A stretch of DNA of 20,738 nt, from contig SHLN01000012.1 in the NCBI GenBank assembly GCA_004283105.1, forward strand, positions 1-20,738, in the 5' to 3' direction. The notes beneath the pieces are model-generated. The model was given only the letters and a program-made list of their open reading frames with translations, did no database searches and was not told where the DNA came from. Position numbers and translations under genes: made by a program. The DNA comes from Acidimicrobiia bacterium (GTDB lineage: Bacteria > Actinomycetota > Acidimicrobiia > Spongiisociales > SHLN01). This document shows, in pieces, positions 6,724 to 14,351 of this stretch. Each line of letters begins with the position of its first letter. Within the stretch, counting starts at the first letter, position 1.

Positions 6724-8031
6724 CTACGGCAGGCGCTCGGCCAGATAGGCAGGGACCTGGTCGATGGCTACCCGATCTTGCGCCATCGTGTCCCGATCGC
6801 GGATCGTGACGGCCCGATCCTCCAGGGTGTCGAAGTCGATGGTCACGCAGTAGGGCGTGCCGATCTCGTCCTGGCGCCGGTAGCGCCGGCCGATCGCCTG
6901 GGTGACATCCACCTCGACCGCCCACCGGGGGCGGAGTGCGGACGCGATGGCCTCGGTGTCCGGGATCAATTCGGCTTTCTTGGACAACGGGAGCACCGCC
7001 ACCTTGATCGGTGAGAGCCGCGGATCGAGGCGCAGGACGGTGCGGGTCTCTCCCCGTACCTCTTCCTCGTCGTAGGCGGAGATGAGGAAGGCAAACGTGG
7101 TCCGGGTAGCCCCGGCGGCCGGCTCGATCACATGCGGGAAGAAGCGCTCGTCGGCTTCCTGGTCGTAATACCGCAGGTCGACGCCGCTGTGCTCGGTGTG
7201 CTGCTTGAGGTCGAAGTCGGTGCGGTTGGCGATGCCTTCCAGCTCGTCCCACCCCCACGGGAACTGAAATTCGACGTCTGAGGTGCCGGCGGCGTAGTGG
7301 GCCAACTCCTCGGGATCGTGTTCGCGCAACCGGACGTCTTCGGCCGCCAGGCCGAGGTCGGTGTACCACGCCATCCGCTCTTTCTGCCAGTAGTCGTACC
7401 AATCGGCCGACTCCGAGGGATGACAGAAGAACTCCATCTCCATCTGCTCGAACTCACGGGTCCTGAACACGAACTGACCGGGCGTGATCTCATTGCGGAA
7501 CGCCTTGCCAATCTGGGCGATGCCAAACGGCAGCTTGAGGCGAGAGGTGCGCCGCACATTCTCGTAATTGATGAAGATGCCCTGGGCCGTCTCCGGCCTG
7601 AGGTACACCTTGGCGCCCTCATCCTCCACCGGACCCATGTGGGTAGTGAAGAGGAGGTTGAACTGACGGGGCTCGGTGAACGTGTCCCGCTTGCCGCAAT
7701 TGGGACATTGATTGGGATCGTCGAGCTTGTCGATCCGAAATCGGTTGTTGCAGTTTGTACAGTCGACGAGCGGATCGGTGAACTCAGCCTCGTGGCCGGA
7801 CGCCACCCACACCTGCCGGGCCTGGAGAACCGCCGAGTCGAGCCCAACGATGTCGTTGCGGAGCCGCACCATCGACTGCCACCACTGCTCTTTCACATTG
7901 CGGAGCAGTTCGACGCCGAGCGGCCCGTAGTCGTAGGCGGACCGCAGCCCGCCATAGATCTCGGAGGACTGGAACACGAACCCGCGCTTCTTGGCGAGGT
8001 TGGCGATGGTGTCGAGGCTGGGTGCTGGCAT
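6724..8031 (-). CDS. glyS: Glycyl-tRNA synthetase, alpha2 type
   Basis: The 435-residue class II synthetase charges tRNA-Gly with glycine in the cytosol. It is the single-chain dimeric form, not the alpha2beta2 form. An N-terminal GFVFQSSEIYGG is followed by a zinc-ribbon-like insertion with C91, C94, C109 and C112. Motif 2 falls at FRNEITP then FRTREFEQMEMEFF (179-202). Motif 3 is HVIEPAAGATRTT, and the anticodon-binding domain is at the C-terminus (KVAVLPLSKK onward). The length is close to the family norm. ATG 8031 sits 7 bases after TAACAT, with no ribosome site. The gene ends only 4 bases from the GT4 stop, so the two transcripts must overlap. Confidence 0.97.
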   Translation of the reverse strand: MPAPSLDTIANLAKKRGFVFQSSEIYGGLRSAYDYGPLGVELLRNVKEQWWQSMVRLRNDIVGLDSAVLQARQVWVASGHEAEFTDPLVDCTNCNNRFRIDKLDDPNQCPNCGKRDTFTEPRQFNLLFTTHMGPVEDEGAKVYLRPETAQGIFINYENVRRTSRLKLPFGIAQIGKAFRNEITPGQFVFRTREFEQMEMEFFCHPSESADWYDYWQKERMAWYTDLGLAAEDVRLREHDPEELAHYAAGTSDVEFQFPWGWDELEGIANRTDFDLKQHTEHSGVDLRYYDQEADERFFPHVIEPAAGATRTTFAFLISAYDEEEVRGETRTVLRLDPRLSPIKVAVLPLSKKAELIPDTEAIASALRPRWAVEVDVTQAIGRRYRRQDEIGTPYCVTIDFDTLEDRAVTIRDRDTMAQDRVAIDQVPAYLAERLP

Positions 8032-8038
8032 CCGGAAG

Positions 8039-8044
8039 ATGTTA
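8039..8044 (-). promoter_or_regulatory. -10 box for leaderless glyS transcript
   Basis: The minus strand reads TAACAT, seven bases, then the glyS ATG. No Shine-Dalgarno sequence is visible. Confidence 0.55.
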
Positions 8045-8131
8045 GGGCCGCGCCACCGAATTCCGGCCTTTCGCCCCTGGTTGGCCCGCCCTGTGAGCTG
8101 GATAGTGAAAATAGAAGATCGGGGAGGTGCA

Positions 8132-8764
8132 GTGGGATCTCACGACACCGGGGAAAACCACCTGGATTTGCGGGGCAACGCCTTGACGACCGACATCGTG
8201 GCCCGGGCCATCAACCGGCTCGACGACATGAAAGCGGGCGAGACCCTCTTGGTTGAGGTCGACGCCGACGAAGCCATCGACAACGACCTGCGGGCGTGGT
8301 GTGAGGCCACGGGTAACCATCTCGTGGACGTGGAGGACGCTGGTGACACCCGGACGTACGCCATCGAGAAGGGGGTTCCGATCAAAGTCGTCCATAAGAT
8401 GGCGCTCGTTCTCTCCAGCGCGGCCCACGATCATCTCGAGGCTCCCCTCGCCCTCGCCCAGGCGGCCACCCTCGAGGGCGTCGGCGTGTCGATCTTCTTC
8501 GAAGGCCCGGCCGTCGCCGTTCTCTCCGCTGCGTTCCCGACGAGCGGCAGCCGGCTCCGGCCCTCCAGACGGGCGGCACGCCGGGACGCCCATGAGCGTG
8601 TCCAGCAGATCCACGATCTCGGCGGTGACCTGTACGCCTGTGAGCGGTCCCTCCGTCAGCACCATGTCAGACGGGACGAGATCGCCTTCGAGCGAGTCAT
8701 TCACTGCGAGTACTTGACGTTCCTCCCGGTGATGGAGGACGCCGACATCCAGCTGCTGGCCTAG
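8132..8764 (+). CDS. Fused TusA-like and DsrE-like protein, 210 aa
   Basis: Residues 10-80 resemble the TusA/SirA fold (LDLRGNALTTDIVARAI then GETLLVEVDADEAIDNDLRAW and a terminal YAIEKG). The conserved Cys-Pro pair, however, is replaced by Leu-Thr at about 18-19. Residues 85-210 resemble the DsrE/DsrF fold (MALVLSSAAHDHLEAPLALA, then VGVSIFFEGPAVAVL). They include a candidate sulfur-carrying cysteine C170 in the YACERSL segment that precedes the family's C-terminal helix. The likely role is sulfur relay or a scaffold in sulfur transfer, cytosolic. I start at GTG 8132 because GGGGAGG (8121-8127) lies 4 bases ahead; an in-frame GTG at 8105 is an alternative. The gene diverges from glyS and is isolated from the sulfur island 6 kb away. 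Confidence 0.72.
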   Translation: MGSHDTGENHLDLRGNALTTDIVARAINRLDDMKAGETLLVEVDADEAIDNDLRAWCEATGNHLVDVEDAGDTRTYAIEKGVPIKVVHKMALVLSSAAHDHLEAPLALAQAATLEGVGVSIFFEGPAVAVLSAAFPTSGSRLRPSRRAARRDAHERVQQIHDLGGDLYACERSLRQHHVRRDEIAFERVIHCEYLTFLPVMEDADIQLLA

Positions 8765-8782
8765 CCGGGACCCCTATTTCCC

Positions 8783-8796
8783 TTCCCTCAGGGGAA
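8783..8796 (+). terminator. Weak hairpin after the TusA/DsrE fusion gene
   Basis: A 5-bp stem TTCCC/GGGAA with a TCAG loop begins 19 bases after the stop codon and is followed by TTC rather than a T-run. It lies in the convergent spacer with the M16 gene. It could be a terminator for either strand, or nothing. Confidence 0.25.
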
Positions 8797-8830
8797 TTCA
8801 GAATCGTGTTGCGAGCCTCGTGGACGAGCC

Positions 8831-8858
8831 GGTCGGCGGTCGGCGGTCGGCGGTCGGC
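8831..8858. repeat. Heptamer array, unit GGTCGGC
   Basis: Four perfect consecutive copies of GGTCGGC lie 8 bases before the M16 gene's stop codon, in the 101-base spacer between convergent genes. A fifth, broken copy follows. Confidence 0.85.
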
Positions 8859-8865
8859 GGCGTCG

Positions 8866-11778
8866 CTAGCCCACCGGGACGAGATCGACCCGGATGTAGT
8901 CGTCGAGGGTGAGGAGGGCGGCTGCGAGCGCCCGGACGTCTGAGCTCGTGAGGGACATCGTGTCCGGGATCCGATCGGCGACCTCGCCGGGGTCGAGGTC
9001 CGGGTTGGGGACGTACCGGGTCATGAGGTCGAGCCAGAACTGGTTGCCGATGAGCTCATAGTCCCGGACCGTCTGCTCAACAGCGATGGCCATCTCATCG
9101 GCAGTGGGACCGCTACCGGCCAGGTCGGCGAGGTCGGTCAGCAGGGCGTCGGCGATCGGCTGGAGACCATCGGGATCTCCACTCACCTCCACAATGGCTT
9201 CGATGATCTCAATCGGCTCGTCCTGGATGGCGATCGTCACAAACGGCGAGTAGGTCGCCCCCAGATCTTCCCGCAGGAGCGCGGTGAGTCGCTGGTTCAG
9301 GATCGACTCGAGCAGGGGGACGGTCAATCGCACCTCCGATGTCGCCTCGATCTCCTGGCTGAACTGATAGAAGACGGCCCCGAGCGCTCCGTCCCCCGAG
9401 TCCACAACCTCATAGACCACGCCGTCGGGGGCCTCCGGCTGCCCGGTCCCGGCAGACTCAGGCTCTCCGCCGCCCGGCAGAGTTCCGAGATAGCGGCTCG
9501 CCAGGTCCTCGAGTTCCCCGGCCGTGAAGTCGCCGGCGAACGTGAACACGAAGTCTGAAGCATCCGCGAAGCGCTCCTGCTGGATTTCGATGGCCCTTGC
9601 GAGATCGAACGCATCGAGGTCTTCGACGGACGGAATAGGGAGGTAGCGGGCATCGCCGCCATACCGGCTGCGCAACACCTGATCGGCGAGAGCGAGGAAG
9701 GGAATCCGGTCCCGGTCGGTAGCAAGCGGCCGCAATTCCCCGACGAGGGCATCGAGTGCCTGGCCGTCGGCCCGGGGCTCTACGAAGTAGAGATGGATGA
9801 GCTGGAAGAGGAGCTCGAGATCATCGCTCTCAGCACTGCCGACGATCGTTTCCCGGGACTCCTCGATCGACGTGAAAACCTGGGCTACCTCCCCGCTCAA
9901 GAACCGGGCGAGGGCGACCTGATCGAAACCGGCGACCCCGCTCTCGAACACGATCGACCCGATCAACTGGGCTTCCAGAACGTCTTCATCGGGGAGAAGC
10001 AGCCATCCGCCCGGGCTGGTCGCTTGCATCGCTACCGCGTCGGCGGCGATATCAGACTCGACGTAGGCGACGCGTACGCCGTTGGCGAGCTCGAGCACGG
10101 TCGGCGCGAGCGGGACCAGCTGCGAGCGCGACACAATCTCAACGGGGTCGGGCCGCACCATCAGCTGCTCCGCCCCGGCTTCATCTGCTGCCCGCTCCTC
10201 CAGCTCGGCGACCGCCGCCTCGGCCACCACCTGCCGCAACGTCGCCTCGTCCGGGATATCGGCGGCCGCAAACTCGGGACCGGCGACGATCACCAGCGGT
10301 GCCGTCGATTGAATCGTGGCTCGGAATGTCTCCGTGACTTGCTCGGGCGTCGTCTCTTCGAGCAGGCGCATTGCAAGGTCCCGGTTGCTTTCGGCCGACG
10401 GGATCGGCGTCCCGGTCAGGAAATGGGCCACGTAGTCCTCGGCGTACTGCCCATCCTGCTTCGTCCTGACGCTCTCGAACTCGAGCTCAACCTGGCTCCG
10501 GATTCCGGCTACCGCCCGTTCCAGCTCGTCGGAGCGAAACCCGTGCAGGAGAGCCCGGCGGACTTCCTCCAGCAACGCCGCAGCCGTATCGACCAGATCG
10601 GAGGGATCGGCCGACGCCGCCAGGCCGGGCGTCCGCTGGCCGTCCACGAACGGATTGGCCGCAAACGATGGGTTGAAGAAGCTCGTGTCACCCCGGCGGG
10701 AGTCCTCGTCCAGCCGGGTGACGATCATGTCAAAGGCCAGGACGAGTGCCAGCTCCTGGCGGGCAGAACCGATCGTTCGTTGATCGAGCGCCGGCAACGG
10801 GTAATTGAGCTCAACGAACGCATTGGGCGACTCGGGGTCTGTGAGAACCACGAACCCCGGTTCGCTGAACGATCCGGCCGCCAGCTCGGGGCGAGGCCGG
10901 ATAGTGCTCGGCGGTTCGAGTGCTTCGAATCGGGTTCGTATCAGCTGTTCGACCTCATCGACATCGAAGTCACCGACGGCCACCACCGCCATGAGGTCGG
11001 GCCGATACCAATCGCGATAGAACCGCTGCAGAGTCTCGACCGACGTGACCGCCAGTTCGTCCTCGTCGGCGAGGGGGTCGTGTCCCTCATAGGACGATCC
11101 TGCCAGCAGCACATCACTCACCTCGTCGAAGTAACGGCCGAAGAAGCTCTGGCTGCGCAGCCGCCACTCTTCGAGCATCACTCCCCGCTCGGCGTCGACC
11201 TCCACCGGATCGATGGTGGCCCGGTTCGACCACTCGAACAGCACATCGATGGCCGTCTCGAGAATGCCGTCGGTGTCGGTCGGGACCTCGAGCTCGTAGA
11301 CCGTCTGATCGAGGCTGGTATAGGCGTTGATGTCGGGGCCAAACTCAGAACCGAACCGCTCCAGGACCCGCACCAGCTCGTTCGCCGGGAACGACTCGGT
11401 TCCGTTGAACATCATGTGCTCGAGATAGTGGGCAACCCCGCGCTGGTCATCGTCCTCGAGTGCCGACCCCGCCGCCACAGCCAGCCGCAGCTGGGCTCTC
11501 GTGCCGGGACGGGTGTTGCGCCGGATGTAATACGTGAGGCCGTTCTCGAGCATCCCGATGGTCACGTCAGGATCGACGGCCACCATCTCATCATCATCGG
11601 CAAACACCGGCATAGCGACGCCCGGAACCGTGGTCGTCGTCGTCGCCGACGCGGCGCTCGAGGTGGTCGTCGACACCGGCGCGATCGTCGAGCTCGAATC
11701 CCCCGACTCCGAGCTGCAGGCGGTTGCCACAAGCGCCACAACGAGCGCTGTCAGACGGATGGATTGGAATCGGGTCAC
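8866..11778 (-). CDS. Secreted M16 (insulinase/pitrilysin family) zinc peptidase, lipoprotein
   Basis: The 970-residue protein starts with a lipoprotein signal (LTALVVALVATAC, lipidated cysteine C21), then a Ser/Thr/Ala-rich linker to about residue 52. It is therefore expected on the outer face of the membrane. The first M16 domain carries the inverted zinc motif HYLEH (H117, E120, H121) and the third ligand in ERGVMLEEW near E197. A second M16-like half (from about 550) lacks a zinc motif, as in most family members, where it helps close the chamber. The length fits two M16 repeats. The GTG at 11778 is the start that gives a complete signal peptide; only a weak AGG precedes it. It diverges from the TSUP permease across 114 bases. 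Substrates are probably extracellular peptides, which sequence cannot specify. Confidence 0.93.
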   Translation of the reverse strand: MTRFQSIRLTALVVALVATACSSESGDSSSTIAPVSTTTSSAASATTTTTVPGVAMPVFADDDEMVAVDPDVTIGMLENGLTYYIRRNTRPGTRAQLRLAVAAGSALEDDDQRGVAHYLEHMMFNGTESFPANELVRVLERFGSEFGPDINAYTSLDQTVYELEVPTDTDGILETAIDVLFEWSNRATIDPVEVDAERGVMLEEWRLRSQSFFGRYFDEVSDVLLAGSSYEGHDPLADEDELAVTSVETLQRFYRDWYRPDLMAVVAVGDFDVDEVEQLIRTRFEALEPPSTIRPRPELAAGSFSEPGFVVLTDPESPNAFVELNYPLPALDQRTIGSARQELALVLAFDMIVTRLDEDSRRGDTSFFNPSFAANPFVDGQRTPGLAASADPSDLVDTAAALLEEVRRALLHGFRSDELERAVAGIRSQVELEFESVRTKQDGQYAEDYVAHFLTGTPIPSAESNRDLAMRLLEETTPEQVTETFRATIQSTAPLVIVAGPEFAAADIPDEATLRQVVAEAAVAELEERAADEAGAEQLMVRPDPVEIVSRSQLVPLAPTVLELANGVRVAYVESDIAADAVAMQATSPGGWLLLPDEDVLEAQLIGSIVFESGVAGFDQVALARFLSGEVAQVFTSIEESRETIVGSAESDDLELLFQLIHLYFVEPRADGQALDALVGELRPLATDRDRIPFLALADQVLRSRYGGDARYLPIPSVEDLDAFDLARAIEIQQERFADASDFVFTFAGDFTAGELEDLASRYLGTLPGGGEPESAGTGQPEAPDGVVYEVVDSGDGALGAVFYQFSQEIEATSEVRLTVPLLESILNQRLTALLREDLGATYSPFVTIAIQDEPIEIIEAIVEVSGDPDGLQPIADALLTDLADLAGSGPTADEMAIAVEQTVRDYELIGNQFWLDLMTRYVPNPDLDPGEVADRIPDTMSLTSSDVRALAAALLTLDDYIRVDLVPVG

Positions 11779-11844
11779 GGCTACCTATCGGTCAGGGAGC
11801 CCCATTCTGAACAGCCCCAGGCTCAAAGCGTGGATTCTGCGGCT

Positions 11845-11872
11845 GTTGACCGTTGACCGTTGACCGTTGACC
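11845..11872. repeat. Heptamer array, unit GTTGACC
   Basis: Four perfect consecutive copies of GTTGACC lie in the divergent spacer between the M16 and TSUP genes, 8 bases before the TSUP -10 box. The same unit recurs inverted (GGTCAAC, four perfect copies) at 18944-18971. Confidence 0.9.
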
Positions 11873-11880
11873 GCCAGCTT

Positions 11881-11886
11881 TAGGCT
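11881..11886 (+). promoter_or_regulatory. -10 box for leaderless TSUP transcript
   Basis: TAGGCT is followed by six bases and the ATG at 11893. It overlaps a small dyad, CCAGC-TTTAG-GCTGG (11874-11888). The -35 position falls within the GTTGACC array, whose TTGACC resembles a -35 hexamer. Confidence 0.6.
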
Positions 11887-11892
11887 GGCCCC

Positions 11893-12618
11893 ATGCCCGC
11901 CGACGCCTGGATCCTCGTTCTTGCCTTCCTCATCACGATCGCGGCCGGGCTCGTGCAGGGCACGATCGGGTTCGGGTTGGCGGTCGTTTCGGTGCCGGTG
12001 CTGAGTCTCCTCGATCGTGATCTGGCACCGGTCCCCCAGCTCCTCATCGCACTCCCGCTCGCCCTTGCCATGGTGTGGCGAGAGTGGCGTCATCTGGACC
12101 TGTCCGGGGTTGGGTGGGTGCTGGCCGGGCGCTTTCCCGGAGCCGCGCTCGGGGTTGTCTTGATCAAGCAATTCTCCGAGACCGCCCTCGACGTATTGAT
12201 CGCCGTGCTCGTGCTGGCGGGCGTTGCCATCGTGGCGAGCGGTGTCGTCATCCGCCTCACTCCGCTGACAAAGATGACTGCCGGGGTCGCCTCCGGCACG
12301 ATGGGGCTCGTAGCCTCGATCGGCGGACCCCCGCTCGCCCTCCTCTACCGCGACGTCGAGGGCGGCCAACTCCGATCCAGCCTCAACGCCATCTTCGCCA
12401 TCGGCATCCTGTTCTCGATCAGCGTGCGCGGGGTAACCGGCGAGATCGCCATGAACGACCTGAAGGTTGCGGCCTTCCTCATCCCCGCCGCCTTCACCGG
12501 ACTGTGGTTGAGCCGCTACTTCACCGACCGGGTCGAGGGAGCCGCTCTCAAGAACGCCGTCCTCGCCATTTCCGCGATTGCCGCCATCGGCTTACTGATC
12601 CGAACCGTCGTCGGCTGA
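11893..12618 (+). CDS. TauE/SafE (TSUP) family sulfite/organosulfonate exporter-like permease
   Basis: The 241-residue integral membrane protein consists almost wholly of hydrophobic helices, about eight. Typical of the TSUP family is the first helix ending AAGLVQGTIGFGLAVVSVPVLSL (the G-x-G-F-G element). A second-half copy is GVASGTMGLVASIGGPPLALLY. TSUP members move sulfite, sulfoacetate or other anionic sulfur compounds, but the substrate here is unknown. It would fit the sulfur genes downstream, though it is transcribed separately. ATG 11893 is supported by a TAGGCT box six bases ahead. Its last 27 bases overlap the 3' end of uppS on the other strand. Confidence 0.9.
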   Translation: MPADAWILVLAFLITIAAGLVQGTIGFGLAVVSVPVLSLLDRDLAPVPQLLIALPLALAMVWREWRHLDLSGVGWVLAGRFPGAALGVVLIKQFSETALDVLIAVLVLAGVAIVASGVVIRLTPLTKMTAGVASGTMGLVASIGGPPLALLYRDVEGGQLRSSLNAIFAIGILFSISVRGVTGEIAMNDLKVAAFLIPAAFTGLWLSRYFTDRVEGAALKNAVLAISAIAAIGLLIRTVVG

Positions 12619-13350
12619 GGCCGGCTCGACTCCCCCGAACCGACGGTGCCTCCCCTGGTACTCGACGAGGCAGTCGATGAGCGCCCTCCGGTCGAAGTCC
12701 GGCCACAGCACCGGCGTGAACACGAGCTCTGAGTAGGCAGACTGCCAGAGGAGGAAGTTGCTGAGTCGCTGCTCGCCGCTCGTGCGAATGATGAGCTCGG
12801 GATCAGGCATCTCTGGCAGGTAGAGCCGGTCGGCGATCGTTGCGCCGTCAACCGTTGCGGGGTCGAGGGTTCCGGCCGCCACCTCCTCGGCAATTGTCCG
12901 GGCCGCATCTGCAATCTCGGCCCGGCCGCCGTAATTGAACGCAAACACAACGTGCATCCGGGTGTTGTCCGCAGAGAGCCGCTCGCTCTCGGCCATGCGC
13001 TCGACGACGTTGGTGGGAACGCGAGGATCATTTGAGAGGCCGACGAAGTGGAGCCGCACACCCTTCTCCGCCACGGCGTCCCGGTGACGCACGAGCAGGC
13101 TTTCGTTGAAGGCCATGAGGAAGTCAACCTCTTCTGCTGATCGGTTCCAGTTCTCAGTCGAGAAGGCGTATACGGTCAGCCACTCGACACCGAACTCGAT
13201 GCAGTCGTCGATAGTGTCGAAGATCGACTGCTCGCCGGCGGCGTGGCCGACGGTGCGCTCGAACCCCCGGGCATTCGCCCACCGGCCGTTCCCGTCCATG
13301 ATGATCCCGACATGACGGGGGATACGGGCGGTATCCAGCCGCTCAGCCAT
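12592..13350 (-). CDS. uppS: Isoprenyl (undecaprenyl or polyprenyl) diphosphate synthase
   Basis: The 252-residue cis-prenyltransferase extends farnesyl or similar diphosphate with isopentenyl diphosphate. It makes the lipid carrier for peptidoglycan and other wall polymers. The active-site segment is GIIMDGNGRWA (15-25) with catalytic D19 and substrate-binding N21 and R23. The segments TVYAFSTENWNRS and PDPELIIRTSGEQRLSNF complete the family pattern. The length is normal. The ATG at 13350 lies inside the end of recO (8-base overlap), so the two are probably translated as a coupled pair. The 3' end overlaps the TSUP gene by 27 bases tail to tail. Confidence 0.97.
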   Translation of the reverse strand: MAERLDTARIPRHVGIIMDGNGRWANARGFERTVGHAAGEQSIFDTIDDCIEFGVEWLTVYAFSTENWNRSAEEVDFLMAFNESLLVRHRDAVAEKGVRLHFVGLSNDPRVPTNVVERMAESERLSADNTRMHVVFAFNYGGRAEIADAARTIAEEVAAGTLDPATVDGATIADRLYLPEMPDPELIIRTSGEQRLSNFLLWQSAYSELVFTPVLWPDFDRRALIDCLVEYQGRHRRFGGVEPASADDGSDQ

Positions 13351-14059
13351 CGAGCACGCTCAGGCTCTCGAGTCGCCGTTCGAGGTGGTACTCCACAAAA
13401 CGGCGGGTGACTCCGATCGCATCTCGAGACAACGCGCTGGCCGGGGGCAAGTCGGAGAGATCGGCCTCTGCCAGCGCCGCCAGGTGAGCCGTCAGCCCGT
13501 CGCGCAGCTTCATCCCGCGATCCGGGCTGCACAGGCCGCACACCACGCCCCCCGAGGCGAGGCTGAATCGTGCGAGGTTGTCGGTTGCCCCGCACTCCGC
13601 GCAAGCGGCAAGCGACGGAGCGACCCCGATAACCGACGCCAGCTTCAAGAGGAAGGCGGCAACGAGGTCGGGATGGACCGGGCCCGCTTCGAGGGCTCTC
13701 AGCCCCCGTTGGAGAAGGAGAAACTGGCGGTGGGATCCTGCCCCCTCCTGGGCCACCGCGTCGATCGCCTCGATCATGGTCCCCCCGGCGAGGACGCAGT
13801 CGAGATCGAGACGCATGTGCGAATAGGCCTCCACCACCGACACCTGGGTGATGGTGTCGAGGTTGCGGCCCTCGTACAGAAGAACATCAACGTGGGTGAA
13901 CGGCTCCAGTCGGCCACCGAACCTGCTCTTGGTCTTGCGAACACCCTTGGCGACGGCGCGTACCTTGCCGTGGTTGGGGCTGAGGAGGACGACGACCTTG
14001 TCGGCCTCACCAAACGGGTAGCCGCGCAGCACGATTCCCTGGTCTTGTCGCAACGCCAT
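13343..14059 (-). CDS. recO: DNA repair protein RecO
   Basis: The 238-residue RecO helps load RecA on single-stranded DNA in the RecFOR recombination pathway and anneals strands. The N-terminal OB domain begins ALRQDQGIVLRGYPFGEADKV and continues through GVRKTKSRFGGRLEPF. A helical domain follows. A four-cysteine zinc site is at C153, C156, C174 and C177 (CAEC and CGLC). I choose ATG 14059, which lies 7 bases after TAGCGT. The frame also opens ten residues earlier, but that adds nothing conserved. The gene is followed by overlapping uppS, an arrangement common in Actinobacteria. Confidence 0.95.
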   Translation of the reverse strand: MALRQDQGIVLRGYPFGEADKVVVLLSPNHGKVRAVAKGVRKTKSRFGGRLEPFTHVDVLLYEGRNLDTITQVSVVEAYSHMRLDLDCVLAGGTMIEAIDAVAQEGAGSHRQFLLLQRGLRALEAGPVHPDLVAAFLLKLASVIGVAPSLAACAECGATDNLARFSLASGGVVCGLCSPDRGMKLRDGLTAHLAALAEADLSDLPPASALSRDAIGVTRRFVEYHLERRLESLSVLDG

Positions 14060-14066
14060 AGCCAGC

Positions 14067-14072
14067 ACGCTA
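14067..14072 (-). promoter_or_regulatory. -10 box for leaderless recO-uppS transcript
   Basis: The minus strand reads TAGCGT, seven bases, then ATG of recO. No ribosome site is present. It supports the shorter RecO start. Confidence 0.5.
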
Positions 14073-14108
14073 CCGGGGACCACTCGCAAGCCGTGGGAGA
14101 ATCAATCC

Positions 14109-14351
14109 ATGTTCACCAACAGGTATGCCGAGAAGCTGAGCGAGGCGGCCGGTCAGGCGGTCTCAATCCCGAACGAAGACGCCATCCTCGATTTCACCCG
14201 CCGGGTTGCCCACGGGAGCGAGCGCAAGCACGCCCCGCTCGCCACCTTCCTGGCCGGCTGGTTTGTTGCAGCCCGGGTGGCCGACGGAGTCAGCCCGGCC
14301 GATGCCTGGGCCGAGGCCGCCCGGCTCGGAGACGACCTACTCGAGACCTGA
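14109..14351 (+). CDS. DUF6457-like small protein, 80 aa
   Basis: The product is 80 residues, probably cytosolic and helical, with the pattern ILDFTRRVAHGSERKHAPL, then TFLAGWFVAA and a C-terminal A-D-A-W-A-E-A-A-R-L. That resembles DUF6457, an actinobacterial family often found fused to or beside MobA-type molybdopterin guanylyltransferases. Here it lies tail to tail with mobA, overlapping it by 15 bases. This supports a link to molybdenum cofactor use, but no activity is known. GGGAGA (14095-14100) sits 8 bases before ATG 14109. The family name is from memory of the pattern and should be confirmed with a profile. Confidence 0.72.
   Translation: MFTNRYAEKLSEAAGQAVSIPNEDAILDFTRRVAHGSERKHAPLATFLAGWFVAARVADGVSPADAWAEAARLGDDLLET

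Noticed and set aside
7991..8131. Longer start for the TusA/DsrE fusion, overlapping glyS
   Set aside because: The added residues are not TusA-like and overlap the divergent glyS start and promoter. GTG 8132 has a strong ribosome site.
9793..11856. A 687-codon plus-strand open frame opposite the M16 peptidase
   Set aside because: The translation has no recognisable fold and is the antisense shadow of a gene with an intact HYLEH motif and lipoprotein signal.
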